Source: Gallionellaceae bacterium UBA6222
Lineage (GTDB): Bacteria > Pseudomonadota > Gammaproteobacteria > Burkholderiales > Gallionellaceae
NCBI GenBank assembly: GCA_002421915.1
Contig: DISA01000047.1
Location: forward strand, 947-31,582
DNA length: 30,636 bases
Direction of reading: 5' to 3'
Below are positions 21,749-29,551 of this stretch, in pieces. Under the pieces are notes generated by a model. The model was not told the origin of the DNA, did no database searches, and worked only from the letters and a program-made list of their open reading frames with translations. Position numbers and translations under genes: made by a program. The stretch's first letter is position 1; every line of letters begins with the position of its first letter.

Positions 21749-22983
21749 TGAATCTGATGAACAAACTGATCGGCTGGATCGATGCGCGCTTCCCGCTGGT
21801 TTCAACCTGGAAAGCGCATGCTTCCGAATATTACGCGCCCAAGAACTTCAATTTCTGGTACTTCTTTGGCTCGCTGGCCTTGCTGGTGCTGGTGATCCAG
21901 ATTGTATCCGGCATTTTCCTCACCATGAATTACAAGCCGGATGCACTGTTCGCTTTTGCTTCGGTCGAATACATCATGCGCGATGTGCAATGGGGCTGGG
22001 CCCTGCGTTACATCCACTCTACCGGCGCCTCGATGTTCTTCGTGGTGATCTATCTGCATATGTTTCGCGGCATGATGTACGGCTCTTACCGCCAGCCGCG
22101 TGAATTACTGTGGATCATCGGCATGATCATTTATCTGGCGCTGATGGCCGAGGCTTTCATGGGCTATCTGTTACCGTGGGGGCAAATGTCTTTCTGGGGG
22201 GCGCAGGTGATCGTCAACCTGTTCTCGTCGGTGCCATTTATCGGCCATGATCTGGCGATTCTGATTCGGGGCGATTTCGTGGTGTCCGACGTCACCCTCA
22301 ACCGCTTCTTTGCCTTGCACGTGGTGGCCATCCCGCTGGTGCTGGTGCTGATCATCGTGGCCCACTTGGTCGCTTTGCACGAAGTCGGTTCCAACAATCC
22401 TGACGGTGTCGAGATCAAGAAGCACAAGGACGTCAACGGCATCCCGCTGGATGGTATTCCGTTCCACCCCTATTACACGGTGAAAGATGGTGTTGGTGCG
22501 GTGGTATTCCTGATGATCTTCTGCGCGATTGTTTTCTTTGCCCCGGAAATGGGCGGCTACTTCATTGAAGACAACAACTTCGTTCCGGCCAATCCGATGA
22601 AGACGCCCGAACATATCGCACCGGTGTGGTATTTCACGCCGTACTACGCAATCCTGCGCGCAGTGCCGCCCCTGTTCGGTTCGCAGTTCCCGGGTGTGGT
22701 GGCGATGGGTGTCGCCACCGTGGCGTTCTTCTTCCTGCCATGGCTGGATCGCGGCAAAGTAAAGTCGATTCGCTATCGCGGCACTATTTACAAGGCATTC
22801 CTGGCTTCATTCGTGGTGAGCTTTGTTGGTCTGGGCTATCTCGGTTTGATGCCGGCAACGGAAACTTACACCCTGATCTCGCGCATTTTGGCGATTGTGT
22901 ACTTTGCCTTCTTCATTCTGATGCCTTGGTATACCGCGATCGATAAATGCAAGCCCGAACCCGATCGTGTGACGTCCAAATAA
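21745..22983 (+). CDS. petB: Ubiquinol-cytochrome c reductase, cytochrome b subunit
   Basis: Membrane core of the bc1 complex, 412 residues, full-length fused cytochrome b with about eight helices. Haem ligands are H91 and H105 in helix B (IHSTGASMFFVVIYLH) and H192 and H207 in helix D. The second pair is 15 residues apart, not the 14 of mitochondrial and alphaproteobacterial forms. The Qo-site motif is PVWY (about 291-294) where mitochondria have PEWY. I recall both features as usual for beta- and gammaproteobacteria. It overlaps petA by ATGA and is followed by petC after 19 bp. Confidence 0.97.
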   Translation: MMNLMNKLIGWIDARFPLVSTWKAHASEYYAPKNFNFWYFFGSLALLVLVIQIVSGIFLTMNYKPDALFAFASVEYIMRDVQWGWALRYIHSTGASMFFVVIYLHMFRGMMYGSYRQPRELLWIIGMIIYLALMAEAFMGYLLPWGQMSFWGAQVIVNLFSSVPFIGHDLAILIRGDFVVSDVTLNRFFALHVVAIPLVLVLIIVAHLVALHEVGSNNPDGVEIKKHKDVNGIPLDGIPFHPYYTVKDGVGAVVFLMIFCAIVFFAPEMGGYFIEDNNFVPANPMKTPEHIAPVWYFTPYYAILRAVPPLFGSQFPGVVAMGVATVAFFFLPWLDRGKVKSIRYRGTIYKAFLASFVVSFVGLGYLGLMPATETYTLISRILAIVYFAFFILMPWYTAIDKCKPEPDRVTSK

Positions 22984-23002
22984 TTGAGAGAGGTTCGTTG
23001 AC

Positions 23003-23734
23003 ATGAATGCAATAAAAAAACTATGCACACTGCTGTTGCTGGCGCTACTGCCTGGATTGGCAATCGCCAGCGGTGCGGGTGTTCAACTGGACAAAGCACC
23101 GCTCAGCTTGCAGGACCAAGCTTCGTTGCAGCGCGGCGCAAAGTTATTCACCTCGCGTTGTCTGGCCTGCCATGCCGCCAGTTACATGCGCTACAACCGG
23201 CTGCACGATATCGGCATGAGCGATCAGCAGATCAAGACAGAACTTGAACTGCCGGAAGACGTAAAAGTCGGTTCGACCATGCAGGCGGCGATGGATGCCA
23301 ACTCAGCCAAGCTGGCTTACGGCATCGCGCCTCCGGACTTAAGCGTAATTGCCCGTTCGCGCAGCGCCGATTGGCTGTACACCTACATGCGCAGCTTCTA
23401 CGCCGATGAGAATCGTTCCATTGGCTGGAACAACACGGTATTTCCAGATGTGGGCATGCCGTTTGTGCTGGCTGATCTTCAGGGTGAACAAGTGCTTGCC
23501 GTTGAGCAACACGAAGGGCACGAACGCAAGAAGTTGGTACTTAAAACACCAGGCTCCATGCAGTCTGCCGAATATGATGGCGCCATTGCCGATCTGACCA
23601 ATTATCTGGTCTTCATGGGCGAACCGGCCAAGCTGGTGCGCTACAAGATTGGATGGATCGTACTCGGTTTTCTGTTCATTCTGTTCTTGCTCCTCTATTC
23701 CCTGAAAAGGGAAATCTGGAGAGACCTGCATTGA
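23003..23734 (+). CDS. petC: Ubiquinol-cytochrome c reductase, cytochrome c1 subunit
   Basis: Haem c subunit of the bc1 complex, 243 residues. A signal peptide (about 1-22, ending AIAS) leads to a periplasmic domain with CLACH at 53-57. M152 in DVGMPFVLADLQG is the likely sixth haem ligand, judged by its position before the PGSM segment. A single C-terminal anchor (about 213-230, IGWIVLGFLFILFLLLYSL) is followed by a positively charged tail. GAGAGAGG lies about ten bases before the ATG. A strong terminator follows at 23798-23831. Confidence 0.96.
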   Translation: MNAIKKLCTLLLLALLPGLAIASGAGVQLDKAPLSLQDQASLQRGAKLFTSRCLACHAASYMRYNRLHDIGMSDQQIKTELELPEDVKVGSTMQAAMDANSAKLAYGIAPPDLSVIARSRSADWLYTYMRSFYADENRSIGWNNTVFPDVGMPFVLADLQGEQVLAVEQHEGHERKKLVLKTPGSMQSAEYDGAIADLTNYLVFMGEPAKLVRYKIGWIVLGFLFILFLLLYSLKREIWRDLH

Positions 23735-23797
23735 TCAGGGATTGAATTCAATGTCCGGTTTGTGGTAATTTGCGCGGCGTATTCTTGAGTGCCATCA

Positions 23798-23831
23798 CGG
23801 CGGAGCTCATGGCTCCGCCGTTTGGTTTTTA
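23798..23831 (+). terminator. Rho-independent terminator of petABC
   Basis: CGGCGGAGC-TCATG-GCTCCGCCG is a perfect 9-bp GC-rich stem followed by TTTGGTTTTTA. It lies 63 bp after petC and 33 bp before sspA, so sspA must start from a promoter close to or overlapping it, or depend on readthrough. Confidence 0.88.
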
Positions 23832-23864
23832 ACGTAACATTATGTTTCTTTAGGTGTTTATTTT

Positions 23865-24464
23865 ATGATGACGCTTTATTCGGGGACAACTGATCCCTAC
23901 AGCCATCGTTGTCGCTTTGTCCTGTTTGAAAAAGGCATGGACTTCGAGGTGATTGATGTGGACGTATTCAACATGCCGGAAGATCTGGCGGTGATGAATC
24001 CGTACAACAAAGTGCCGGTACTGGTCGAACGCGATCTTATTCTGTACGAGGCAAACATCATCAACGAATACATTGATGAGCGATTTCCCCACCCGCAACT
24101 GATGCCGCCCGATCCGGTCATGCGCGCGCGCGCGCGCCTGTTCCTGCATCGCTTTGAACAGGAGTTGTTCTGTCACATCGACGGATTGGAGAGCAGCAAC
24201 ACCAAATTGAGCGAAAAAGCACGCGATGCAGTCCGTTCGAACCTGACCCAGATTGCCCCGATTTTTGGCAAACAGAAATTTATGCTGGGGGACGAGTTTT
24301 CTATGCTCGATGTTGCCATCGCCCCATTGCTGTGGCGTCTTGAACATTACGGGATTCATCTCGATAAAGAGGCGAACCCCTTGATGAAATATGCTGAACG
24401 CCTGTTTTCCCGCCAGGGTTTTATTGAAGCACTGACCCCGGCTGAAAAAGCAATGCGCAAGTGA
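23865..24464 (+). CDS. sspA: Stringent starvation protein A (GST-like)
   Basis: RNA-polymerase-associated protein with a glutathione S-transferase fold, active in stationary-phase and acid-stress transcription in E. coli. The 199 residues have the thioredoxin-like N-domain (TLYSGTTDPYSHRCRFVLFEKGM, quoted as its two ends TLYSG and CRFVLFEKG; then NPYNKVPVLVERDL and ANIINEYIDERFPHP) and an all-helical C-domain. It lacks an obvious catalytic residue for glutathione chemistry, as usual in SspA. The ribosome site is weak (TTTAGG, 10 bases upstream). An alternating GC run at 24122-24135 simply encodes Arg-Ala repeats. Its stop is 5 bp before sspB, the classical pair. Confidence 0.94.
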   Translation: MMTLYSGTTDPYSHRCRFVLFEKGMDFEVIDVDVFNMPEDLAVMNPYNKVPVLVERDLILYEANIINEYIDERFPHPQLMPPDPVMRARARLFLHRFEQELFCHIDGLESSNTKLSEKARDAVRSNLTQIAPIFGKQKFMLGDEFSMLDVAIAPLLWRLEHYGIHLDKEANPLMKYAERLFSRQGFIEALTPAEKAMRK

Positions 24465-24469
24465 GTGGC

Positions 24470-24874
24470 ATGACAACAGAACCCTCCACCAAACCCTATC
24501 TGATTCGTGCCATCTACGAATGGTGCACGGATGCGGGTTACACCCCCTATCTGGCGGTGCAAGTGGACGATTACACCCAGGTACCGAAGGCTTATGTCAA
24601 GGATGGCCGGATTGTTCTGAATATCGGGGTGGACGCAGTGAAGAATCTGCATATTGGCAACGAGGATATCACTTGTGGCGGGCGCTTCGGTGGTGTGTCG
24701 CACCAGATCATCGTGCCGGTCCCAGCCGTGGTCGGTATCTTTGCCAAGGAGAACGGGCAAGGGCTTGTGTTCCAGGGACAGGAGACTACACAGCTGATGA
24801 ACGAGAGTAAGAGTGCGTCAGGTGACCCCACTCCGCCACCGCCCGGAAAACCAAAACTTACCATCGTCAAATGA
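24470..24874 (+). CDS. sspB: ClpXP protease specificity-enhancing factor SspB
   Basis: Adaptor that brings ssrA-tagged and other substrates to ClpXP. The 134 residues contain the substrate-binding domain (STKPYLIRAIYEWC, then TPYLAVQVDD, and RFGGVSHQIIVPVPAVVGIFA as SspB core patterns), a flexible Pro/Ser-rich tail (about 110-125), and the terminal KPKLTIVK that matches the ClpX-docking XB motif (E. coli ends LRVVK). ATG at 24470 gives the usual N-terminus; a GTG at 24461 overlapping the sspA stop is possible but less likely. It ends 10 bp before a bidirectional terminator. Confidence 0.95.
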   Translation: MTTEPSTKPYLIRAIYEWCTDAGYTPYLAVQVDDYTQVPKAYVKDGRIVLNIGVDAVKNLHIGNEDITCGGRFGGVSHQIIVPVPAVVGIFAKENGQGLVFQGQETTQLMNESKSASGDPTPPPPGKPKLTIVK

Positions 24875-24883
24875 CACCAAAGT

Positions 24884-24917
24884 TAAAAGAGCCGCAAATC
24901 ACTTTGCGGCTCTTTTA
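24884..24917. terminator. Bidirectional terminator between sspB and rpoH
   Basis: TAAAAGAGCCGCAAA-TCAC-TTTGCGGCTCTTTTA is a perfect 15-bp stem with a TCAC loop. The A-run on one side and T-run on the other serve both convergent genes: it lies 9 bp after sspB and 17 bp after the rpoH stop. Confidence 0.95.
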
Positions 24918-24934
24918 CCTGCGAACAAGCAGAT

Positions 24935-25798
24935 TCAAGCCGTGGCGGGTAGTGCCAGCACACCTTGCATCTTGCTCAAGGCTTTTTGCTCGATCTGGCG
25001 TATACGCTCGGCGGAGACTTTAAATTCCGCCGCCAGATCATGCAACGTTGCCGCGTGATCTTCATTTAACCAGCGCGCCTCCACGATGCGACGACTACGC
25101 CCATCCAGGCTGTCCAGCGCCTTGGCCAGTCCGGCAGTTTGCAGGTGCTCGCGCTCCGAACTCTCCAGTATTGCCAATGGCTCATGCTCATCACTGTCAG
25201 CCAGATACCGGATAGGTGCGTAACTTTCGTCCTCATCCGTAGTCGTGGGGTCGAGTGCAAGCTCATGTCCGGCAAAACGTGACTCCATCTCAACCACGTC
25301 GTGCTCACTCACATTCAGTTGCCGTGCAATTTCGCTCACCTGTTGGGGGCGCAACGGCTCCAACCCGGTTTTCATGCTGCGCAGGTTGAAGAATAGTTTT
25401 CGTTGAGCTTTGGTGGTGGCGATCTTTACCATGCGCCAGTTGCGCACAACGTACTCGTGGATTTCGGCACGAATCCAGTGCAGAGCGAATGAAACTAACC
25501 GCACACCGCGCTCCGGATCGAAGCGTTTCACCGCTTTCATCAGTCCGATGTTGCCTTCCTGAATCAGATCCGCCTGCGGTAAGCCGTAACCTGAAAATCC
25601 GCGGGCCACACTCACCACCACGCGCAGGTGAGAAAGTACCAACTGGCGAGCCGCATCAAGATCACCCTCTTGTCTAAAACGTGTCGCCAAAGAGACCTCC
25701 TCCTCCTGCGACAAAATGGGGAAGCGATTCACTGCCTGAATATAGCCATCCAAGCTGCCAACGGCAGACGGCATCGGTAGATTCATGATTGGGTTCAT
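24935..25798 (-). CDS. rpoH: Heat-shock sigma factor RpoH (sigma-32)
   Basis: Sigma factor directing RNA polymerase to heat-shock promoters. The 287 residues show region 1.2/2.1 (RFPILSQEEEVSLATRF), region 2 (GLPQADLIQEGNIGLMKAVK, then FALHWIRAEIHEYV), the RpoH box right after it (QRKLFFNLR, which sets sigma-32 apart from other sigma factors), and region 4.2 (VSAERIRQIEQKALSKM). GAGGAGGG lies 9 bases before the ATG at 25798, which decides for this start over the ATG 12 bases later. The gene has its own sigma-70-type promoter covered by a CIRCE-like operator, and a leader of only about 16 bases, leaving no room for the long RNA thermometer of E. coli rpoH. Confidence 0.96.
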   Translation of the reverse strand: MNPIMNLPMPSAVGSLDGYIQAVNRFPILSQEEEVSLATRFRQEGDLDAARQLVLSHLRVVVSVARGFSGYGLPQADLIQEGNIGLMKAVKRFDPERGVRLVSFALHWIRAEIHEYVVRNWRMVKIATTKAQRKLFFNLRSMKTGLEPLRPQQVSEIARQLNVSEHDVVEMESRFAGHELALDPTTTDEDESYAPIRYLADSDEHEPLAILESSEREHLQTAGLAKALDSLDGRSRRIVEARWLNEDHAATLHDLAAEFKVSAERIRQIEQKALSKMQGVLALPATA

Positions 25799-25820
25799 CT
25801 TAATATCCCTCCTCGGTCCG

Positions 25821-25850
25821 ATTCTAGCACTCTGCGGGTGAGAGTGCCAA
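25821..25850 (-). promoter_or_regulatory. Sigma-70-type promoter of rpoH
   Basis: On the minus strand TTGGCA (25850-25845), an 18-base spacer and TAGAAT (25826-25821). Each hexamer matches the consensus at 5 of 6 positions. The predicted start is near 25814, about 16 bases before the start codon. Confidence 0.75.
25824..25850. promoter_or_regulatory. CIRCE-like HrcA operator over the rpoH promoter
   Basis: CTAGCACTC (25824-25832), a nine-base spacer and GAGTGCCAA (25842-25850) match the CIRCE consensus TTAGCACTC-N9-GAGTGCTAA at 16 of 18 positions with the exact spacing. It covers the rpoH promoter from the -35 to the -10, so bound HrcA would block RNA polymerase. No hrcA gene is in the window. 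Confidence 0.82.
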
Positions 25851-25933
25851 GAAGGAAAGAAGTTCGATTAATAACGGGTGGAATGCCGGAACGGGATGGC
25901 CTGCACCGCGGCTTGGGTAAATCAGCCTTTGGT

Positions 25934-25970
25934 GGCTTTGTAATCAGGAACAAAGCCTGGTCATCACCAG
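25934..25970 (-). terminator. Two tandem hairpins downstream of the PPIase gene
   Basis: GGCTTTGT (25934-25941) pairs with ACAAAGCC (25950-25957), and the adjacent CTGGT-CATC-ACCAG (25957-25970) makes a second stem. They lie 13 bases after the PPIase stop. There is no T-run, so they may stabilise the 3' end or act with Rho rather than terminate on their own. Confidence 0.35.
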
Positions 25971-25982
25971 AATATGCAGAAA

Positions 25983-26768
25983 TCACTCTATTCTGGCTTT
26001 GCTGCGCAATTCCGTGATCGCCCGCTGGATGGTTTCCTGTTGGTGGCGTTTTTCCAGATTAGGTTTGACTTCCTCGAAGGATGGAACCTTCAATTCACGG
26101 GTATCTTCGAGTTTGATGACATGCCAACCGAATTGAGTTTGTACCGGTGCGCTGATCTGGCCTTTCTGCAAACTGGTGACGGCCGCACCGAAAGGCTGGA
26201 CAAAGTTGGAGGGGACAGTCCAACCCATATCACCGCCCTTGTCCTTTGATCCTGGATCTTCAGATTTCTGTTTGGCTACTTTGGAAAAGCTCTCTTTTTT
26301 GACACGTTTAACAATCTCTTTGGCTGCATCCTCAGTCTGGACCAGGATGTGCGAAACCTTGTACTCCTTGTTGCCGACCCTCGCTTTCATTGCCTCATAA
26401 TCCTGCTTGAGCAAGGCTTCATCTATCGGGTGGTTTTTGACATAGTCCTGTACAAACGCGCCGGCCAGCACCGATTGTCTGGCGAGTTCCAGTTGCTGCA
26501 TGGTTTCCGTATTTTTCTCCAACCCCAGTTTGGTCGCTTCCTGCGAGATGATTTCAAGGCTGATCAAATCTTCACGCAGGGCGTTGCGCAGTTCAGGGCT
26601 GTCCGGTTGTCCTTGCTGTGTGGCAGCCTTGAGGCGCAGATCAATGCGGGACTGTGGAATGGCAGCGCCGTTCACCAATGCGGCCGCTTTATCATTGTCC
26701 GCAGCCTGAATTGCGGCACTGGCAACGAGCAAGGTGGCAAATAGGGCAAATCTGGAAAATTTCGGCAT
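25983..26768 (-). CDS. Parvulin-type peptidyl-prolyl isomerase, periplasmic
   Basis: Folding catalyst of 261 residues with a cleavable signal peptide (MPKFSRFALFATLLVASAAI, cut after AIQA near residue 23; no lipobox). A SurA-N-like helical region follows (about 25-120, LVNGAAIPQSRIDLRLKAAT, EDLISLEIISQEATKLGL). One PpiC rotamase domain spans about 130-225 (YKVSHILVQTEDAAKEI, SEDPGSKDKGGDMGW, TQFGWHVIKLEDTR). The ATG at 26768 is preferred over one 54 bp upstream because AAGGAAAG precedes it and the signal peptide starts there. It is the last gene of the bcp-to-PPIase run, 71 bp after yciI. Confidence 0.92.
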   Translation of the reverse strand: MPKFSRFALFATLLVASAAIQAADNDKAAALVNGAAIPQSRIDLRLKAATQQGQPDSPELRNALREDLISLEIISQEATKLGLEKNTETMQQLELARQSVLAGAFVQDYVKNHPIDEALLKQDYEAMKARVGNKEYKVSHILVQTEDAAKEIVKRVKKESFSKVAKQKSEDPGSKDKGGDMGWTVPSNFVQPFGAAVTSLQKGQISAPVQTQFGWHVIKLEDTRELKVPSFEEVKPNLEKRHQQETIQRAITELRSKARIE

Positions 26769-26839
26769 ATTCTTTCCTTTTGGTGATGGGGTATGGATTA
26801 AAAAACCCGCGCAATATAGCATAAGGCGGTGCTTGTGTT

Positions 26840-27142
26840 TCAGCGCGGGAATACTTGTTTGAAGGGGCGTACGGTAACGTGTGCGTACACACCGGCGGCA
26901 ACATAAGGGTCTGCAACAGCCCAGGCTTCGGCGGCAGCCAGCGAATCGAACTCGGCGACGATCAGGCTTCCGCTAAATCCGGCCGCCCCGGGATCAGGTG
27001 CATCGACCGCGGGAAAGGGACCGGCCAGCAACAAGCGTCCGGAGGCTTGCAAGGCATCGAGGCGCTCCAGATGGGCAGGGCGGACCGACTGGCGTTTCGC
27101 CAAACTGTCCGTAATGTCTTGGCCAAAGATGGCATATAGCAT
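26840..27142 (-). CDS. yciI: YciI family protein
   Basis: A small 100-residue ferredoxin-like-fold protein whose biochemical role is not established. The family pattern is clear: an N-terminal MLYAIFGQDI strand, the helix with SVRPAHLERLDALQASGRLLLAG (given by its parts SVRPAHLERL and GRLLLAGPF), the GSLIVAEFDSLAAAEAWAV segment, and DPYVAAGVYAHVTVRPFKQV at the end. The conserved His of HLERL and Asp of DPY are kept. ATG at 27142 lies one base after the yciB stop with GGAG upstream, so it is coupled to yciB, a pairing also seen in E. coli. Confidence 0.93.
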   Translation of the reverse strand: MLYAIFGQDITDSLAKRQSVRPAHLERLDALQASGRLLLAGPFPAVDAPDPGAAGFSGSLIVAEFDSLAAAEAWAVADPYVAAGVYAHVTVRPFKQVFPR

Positions 27143-27143
27143 G

Positions 27144-27686
27144 TCAGGACTCCTTCTTTTCTTCTTCCACATATTTTGACAGCAGTGCTGCTTGGGCGAG
27201 GATAAACACCAGCATGATACCGGTGGCGCCAAATAGTTTGAAGTTGACCCAGGTATCGGTGCTGAAGTTGTACGCAACGTACAGGTTGAGGATACCGAGC
27301 ACGGCGAAAAAGGCACTCCAGGAGAGATTAAGTCGATGCCACACAAAGTCCGGCAGGGCCATTTTTTCCTGCAACATGGAGCGCATCAGGTTCTTCTTGA
27401 GCAGGATGGCGGAAAAAAGCAGGGTTGCGGTAAAGAACCAGTAGAGGATGGTTGGTTTCCATTTGATGAAGGTCTCGTCATGCAGCAGCAAGGTGGCGCC
27501 ACCAAATACGGTGATGATGCCCAGACTCACCCAGAGCATGGTGTCCACCTTGCCATGCCGGTACTTCACCCAGCCGACCTGAATAAAGGTGGCGACGATG
27601 GCTGAAGCGGTGGCGGCGAACACGCCGGCAAGCTTGAAGACGATAAAAAAGAGGATGACGGGGAAGAGATCGAACAGTAATTTCAT
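27144..27686 (-). CDS. yciB: YciB / intracellular septation protein A
   Basis: Inner-membrane protein of 180 residues with five or so hydrophobic helices, linked to cell envelope and septation in enterics. The family start KLLFDLFPVILFFIVFKL is unmistakable, followed by ATASAIVATFIQVGWVKYRHGKV, GGATLLLHDETFIKWKPTI (here as GGATLLLHDE and FIKWKPT) and WVNFKLFGATG. The ribosome site is poor. It lies 52 bp after msrB with no terminator between them. Confidence 0.94.
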   Translation of the reverse strand: MKLLFDLFPVILFFIVFKLAGVFAATASAIVATFIQVGWVKYRHGKVDTMLWVSLGIITVFGGATLLLHDETFIKWKPTILYWFFTATLLFSAILLKKNLMRSMLQEKMALPDFVWHRLNLSWSAFFAVLGILNLYVAYNFSTDTWVNFKLFGATGIMLVFILAQAALLSKYVEEEKKES

Positions 27687-27738
27687 TTCATGGTCAACTA
27701 GTTAGGATTGGCGATTCGGTTTGCCGCGATACATGCCG

Positions 27739-28134
27739 TTATTTTCGGTCCAGTGCGAGCGAAGTGGAGTTGATGCAAAAGCGCAGACCGGTGGGATCGG
27801 GGCCATCTTCGAATACGTGGCCCAGGTGCGCATCGCAGCGGGCGCAATTGACCGCGATACGGCCCATGCCGAGCGGATCTTCATCGTCATAGCTCAGCGC
27901 CTCCTCATCCAGTGGTTGCCAAAAGCTGGGCCAGCCGGTGCCGGATTCGTATTTGCACTCCGAATCGAACAGCGGCGCGCCGCAGCAGATGCAGCGATAA
28001 ATGCCGACGTCATGGCAATCCCAGTATTCGCCGGTAAAGGCCGGTTCAGTTCCGCACTTGCGGCAGATCTCGAACTGTTCAGGTGTCAGTTCCTCGAGCC
28101 ACTCTTCATCGGTCTTGTCATGCGGATTGCTCAC
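27739..28134 (-). CDS. msrB: Peptide-methionine (R)-S-oxide reductase MsrB
   Basis: Repairs oxidised methionine (R form) in proteins. The 131 residues include two zinc-binding CxxC pairs (CICC and CARC), GTGWPSFWQPL, HLGHVFEDGPDPTGLRFCINS with the catalytic cysteine in RFCINS, and ALDRK at the end. There is no signal peptide, so it acts in the cytoplasm. It starts with GTG at 28134, overlapping the phoH stop by four bases (GTGA), a sign of translational coupling. Confidence 0.95.
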   Translation of the reverse strand: MSNPHDKTDEEWLEELTPEQFEICRKCGTEPAFTGEYWDCHDVGIYRCICCGAPLFDSECKYESGTGWPSFWQPLDEEALSYDDEDPLGMGRIAVNCARCDAHLGHVFEDGPDPTGLRFCINSTSLALDRK

Positions 28135-29543
28135 AGGACTTCACCCGCGTGGTCGGCCAGGCGCGAACGTTCGCCGCGTTGCAGCGTGACATGGCCGCTG
28201 TGTGCCCAGCCTTTGAAACGGTCCACCACATAAGTCAGGCCGGAACTGCCTTCGGTCAGATAAGGGGTGTCGATCTGCGCGATGTTGCCCATGCAAACCA
28301 CCTTGGTGCCGGGGCCGGCACGCGTGATCAGCGTCTTCATCTGTTTCGGCGTCAGGTTCTGCGCTTCATCGATGATGAGGAACTTGTTGAGGAAGGTGCG
28401 GCCGCGCATGAAATTGAGGGACTTGATCTTGATGCGCGAACGGATTAGGTCGCGTGTCGCGGCGCGTCCCCATTCGCCGCCTTCATCCGCAGACTGGTTA
28501 AGCACGTCCAGGTTGTCGTCCAGCGCGCCCATCCACGGTGACATCTTCTCTTCCTCGGTGCCTGGCAGAAAGCCGATATCTTCACCCACCGATACCGTGA
28601 CACGGGTCATGATGATCTCGGAATAAATCTTCTGTTCCAGTACCTGCATTAGTCCGGCGGCCAGCGTCAGCAGGGTCTTTCCCGTACCCGCCTGTCCCAG
28701 CAGGGTGACAAAATCGATTTCCGGATTCATCAGCAGATTGAGCACGAAGTTCTGCTCGCGGTTGCGCGCGGTGATACCCCAGATCGCGTTCTTGCTGTGG
28801 GCGTAGTCGGTGACGGTAAGCAGGGTGGCAGAGTCATTTTTCTGCGCGGCGACCACCGCGTAAAAAGGTTTCTCCGCGTTTTCCTGATAAACGAATTCGT
28901 TTACCAGCAAATCTTTGCATAGCGGGCCATTGATCGCATAGAAGGTCTGGCTGCCCTGCGTGCCGGACTTCATGTCCTTGCCGTGTGATTCCCAGAAATC
29001 GGCGGGCAATTCGCGCACACCGGCATACAGCAGATCGGTATCTTCCAATACTTTGTCGTTGAAATAATCCTGTGCCGACAAGCCCAGCGCACGCGCTTTG
29101 ATGCGCATGTTGATGTCTTTGCTGACCAGAGTGACCTGGCGTTTGGCGTGCTGCCGGTGCAGATAGGCGACTACACCCAGGATGGCGTTGTCCGCCTTGC
29201 CGTGTGCCAGATTTTCCGGCAATTCATGTGTGATGAATTCGGTCTGCAGGAACAGGCGGCCTGTCGCATTCTTGTTGCCCAGGGCATTCAATGGTGCACC
29301 GACATCGATGCTGTCTTCGCTTTCGCTGACCAGACTGTCGAGGAAACGACTGGCCTGGCGGGCATTGCGTGCGACTTCGGACATCCCCTTCTTGTTGTTG
29401 TCCAGCTCTTCCAGGACGAACATCGGCAGATAGATGTCATGCTCCTCGAAGCGGAACAGACTGGTCGGGTCGTGCATCAGCACGTTAGTGTCCAGCACGA
29501 ATAATTTGGAAGCCATGGTGGAGACGGCTTTGCGAGCGTTCAT
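28131..29543 (-). CDS. PhoH-family ATPase with N-terminal PIN domain
   Basis: Predicted cytoplasmic RNA-processing ATPase of 470 residues. An N-terminal PIN nuclease-like domain (about 12-150) starts KLFVLDTNVLMHDP with its acidic residues. The C-terminal PhoH helicase-like domain (about 235-455) has Walker A GQAGTGKTLL and Walker B FLIIDEAQNL, followed by TKVVCMGNIAQID. This is the PIN-PhoH (PhoH2/YlaK-like) architecture, different from the shorter PhoH of the ybeZ-ybeY cluster. The frame continues upstream over bcp without homology; the ATG at 29543 has GAGG seven bases before it. It follows bcp by 8 bp. The substrate RNA is unknown. Confidence 0.93.
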   Translation of the reverse strand: MNARKAVSTMASKLFVLDTNVLMHDPTSLFRFEEHDIYLPMFVLEELDNNKKGMSEVARNARQASRFLDSLVSESEDSIDVGAPLNALGNKNATGRLFLQTEFITHELPENLAHGKADNAILGVVAYLHRQHAKRQVTLVSKDINMRIKARALGLSAQDYFNDKVLEDTDLLYAGVRELPADFWESHGKDMKSGTQGSQTFYAINGPLCKDLLVNEFVYQENAEKPFYAVVAAQKNDSATLLTVTDYAHSKNAIWGITARNREQNFVLNLLMNPEIDFVTLLGQAGTGKTLLTLAAGLMQVLEQKIYSEIIMTRVTVSVGEDIGFLPGTEEEKMSPWMGALDDNLDVLNQSADEGGEWGRAATRDLIRSRIKIKSLNFMRGRTFLNKFLIIDEAQNLTPKQMKTLITRAGPGTKVVCMGNIAQIDTPYLTEGSSGLTYVVDRFKGWAHSGHVTLQRGERSRLADHAGEVL

Positions 29544-29551
29544 GTTTTTCC

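Noticed and set aside
24122..24135. Alternating GC run in sspA, a possible Z-DNA tract
   Set aside because: It encodes Arg-Ala-Arg-Ala in a conserved helical region and is explained by coding.
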